Shown: positions 5,543 through 6,636 of the stretch, in pieces
Numbering within the stretch: position 1 is the stretch's first letter
How the letters are laid out: each line of letters starts with the position of its first letter
Source: Planctomycetota bacterium
GTDB taxonomy: Bacteria > Planctomycetota > PUPC01 > JABMSA01
NCBI GenBank assembly: GCA_013202185.1
Contig: JABMSA010000739.1
Coordinates: 1 to 6,636 of the forward strand
DNA: 6,636 bases
Direction of reading: 5' to 3'
The notes under the pieces: generated by a model
The model's database searches: none
The model's input: only the letters and a program-made list of their open reading frames with translations
Told to the model about the DNA's origin: nothing
Translations under genes and position numbers: made by a program

Positions 5543-6636
5543 GCCTCGCGTGATAGACCACCCAACCAAACTCTCCGAGCGAATTCTCGTCGTGGACGAC
5601 GAAGAGAACATGCGGCTCTTCCTCTCGGAAGCGATGCGAAAGCAAGGCTACGAGGTGTTCGTCGCACCCGACGCCGAGTCGGCCCTCGACCTCATCGCAC
5701 AGGAGGAACTGGACGTTGCCATCCTCGACGTCCGCCTGCCCGGCCTCAGCGGCATCGAGGCGATCGCAAGAATCCGCCAGATGAACCCGCAAATCGTTCC
5801 GATCATCATGACCGCCTATGGCTCGAAGCAGCTTGCCATGGAGGCCGTGAAGGCCGGTGCGGATTTCTTCACGAAGCCGTTCAAGATCGAGGAGCTGAAG
5901 ATCGTCGTCCAGAGGGCGCTCGAGAAACGCAAGCTCCAGCGCGAGGTGCATGCCCTCGAAGAACGCCTCACCAAGCGTTTCGCCTTCAACAACATCATCG
6001 GAAACTCAGGCCCCATGCAGGAAGTGTTTGCCCTGATCAACAAGGTGATGACCACCGACGTCACCGTGCTGATCTGCGGCGAAAGCGGCACCGGCAAGGA
6101 GCTGGTGGCCCAGGCAGTACACAGCCACAGCCTCCGGTGCGGCAAGCCGTTTGTCAAGCTCAACTGCGTGGCAATCCCCGAGGGCCTGCTCGAGAGCGAG
6201 CTGTTCGGACACGAGAAGGGTGACTTCACGGGCGCCGCCGGCATGAAGCCCGGCAAATTTGAGCTGGCCAACACCGGCACAATCTTCCTCGACGAAATCG
6301 GCGATATGTCGCTGGCCACCCAGGCAAAGATTCTCCGCGTTCTACAGGAGCGCGAGTTCGAGCGCGTAGGCGGCACCAAAACCGTCCGGATCGACGTGCG
6401 CGTCATCGCCGCCACAAACAAGGACCTCGCCCAGGCCGTGCAAGACAGGTCATTCCGCGAGGACCTCTACTTCAGGCTCAACGTCTTCTCGATCCACCTG
6501 CCTCCTCTGCGACAGCGCATGGAAGACCTACCCGTGCTCGTCGAGCATTTCCTCAAGACAAACCGCAGGCCCGTGCCCCACCCCATGCGACGCAAGGACG
6601 ACGTCCGCGAGCTTGTCGAAGCAAACAGCCTCGACG
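5520..6636 (+). CDS. NtrC-family sigma54-activating response regulator (3' end outside window)
   Basis: The first 372 residues are visible, and the frame is open to the window edge. Residues about 21-135 are a receiver domain: acidic pair Asp26/Asp27, phospho-acceptor Asp70 (AILDVRLPG), Thr98 and Lys119 (FFTKPF). A short helical linker (137-152) leads to the AAA+ domain: Walker A GESGTGKE (187-194), Walker B GTIFLDEIGD (252-261), sensor I RVIAATN (294-300), probable arginine fingers Arg313 and Arg319 in FREDLYFRLNV, and PPLRQRMEDLP (328-338). Phosphorylation should drive ATP-dependent remodelling of sigma54 RNA polymerase. The sigma54-contact loop, normally GAFTGA, reads GDFTGA (234-239), an unusual Ala-to-Asp change. 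Family members are usually about 450-480 residues, so the end of the AAA+ domain and the Fis-type DNA-binding helix-turn-helix are presumably beyond the edge. The start at 5520 overlaps the kinase gene by 23 bases; GTG at 5550 is the alternative. Confidence 0.93.
   Translation, partial: MPSATQDRPRVIDHPTKLSERILVVDDEENMRLFLSEAMRKQGYEVFVAPDAESALDLIAQEELDVAILDVRLPGLSGIEAIARIRQMNPQIVPIIMTAYGSKQLAMEAVKAGADFFTKPFKIEELKIVVQRALEKRKLQREVHALEERLTKRFAFNNIIGNSGPMQEVFALINKVMTTDVTVLICGESGTGKELVAQAVHSHSLRCGKPFVKLNCVAIPEGLLESELFGHEKGDFTGAAGMKPGKFELANTGTIFLDEIGDMSLATQAKILRVLQEREFERVGGTKTVRIDVRVIAATNKDLAQAVQDRSFREDLYFRLNVFSIHLPPLRQRMEDLPVLVEHFLKTNRRPVPHPMRRKDDVRELVEANSLD

Noticed and set aside
4364..6636. The kinase-regulator pair as a new type of signalling system
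   Set aside because: Domain order, motifs and gene overlap are those of an ordinary NtrB/NtrC-type two-component pair; only the GDFTGA loop is unusual.

Overview
The window looks like a high-GC bacterial chromosome fragment, most plausibly Planctomycetota or a related deep-branching lineage, perhaps from a metagenome. This assignment is inference. It rests on the style of the large secreted protein: a WYVDDD start to a parallel beta-helix, GGGI-C coil repeats, a SPCIDAGDP...NIGAYG tail and a C-terminal dockerin. A transglutaminase-type module of a kind I associate with planctomycete proteins points the same way. No rRNA, tRNA, CRISPR array, transposase or phage gene is visible.

Layout. Positions 1-60 hold only a short tandem repeat and the 3' flank of the first gene. 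Positions 61-4071 (minus strand) encode one 1336-residue exported protein with a signal peptide, an interrupted beta-helix, a transglutaminase-like module with an apparent Cys-His-Asp triad, a second beta-helix and a dockerin. Positions 4072-4363 are a 292-base divergent intergenic region. It carries a convincing sigma70-type promoter and ribosome binding site for the minus-strand gene, a small inverted repeat, and only weak candidate signals for the plus-strand genes. Positions 4364-5542 (plus) encode a soluble PAS/HisKA/HATPase histidine kinase. From 5520 to the right edge (plus, incomplete) runs an NtrC-type response regulator that overlaps the kinase gene by 23 bases and lacks only its C-terminal part.

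How the genes fit together. The kinase and regulator form a translationally coupled two-component pair of the NtrB/NtrC type, expected to activate sigma54-dependent promoters. The large protein is transcribed divergently. I found no acceptable sigma54 promoter in the shared intergenic region, so control of the large gene by this pair is possible but unsupported.

The most interesting signal is the nested build of the large protein. A complete transglutaminase-plus-beta-sandwich protein appears to sit inside a beta-helix between coils two and three. A second complete beta-helix appears to sit between that helix's IDADPLF element and its expected DYHLKSQ tail. In the regulator, the normally near-invariant GAFTGA sigma54-contact loop reads GDFTGA.
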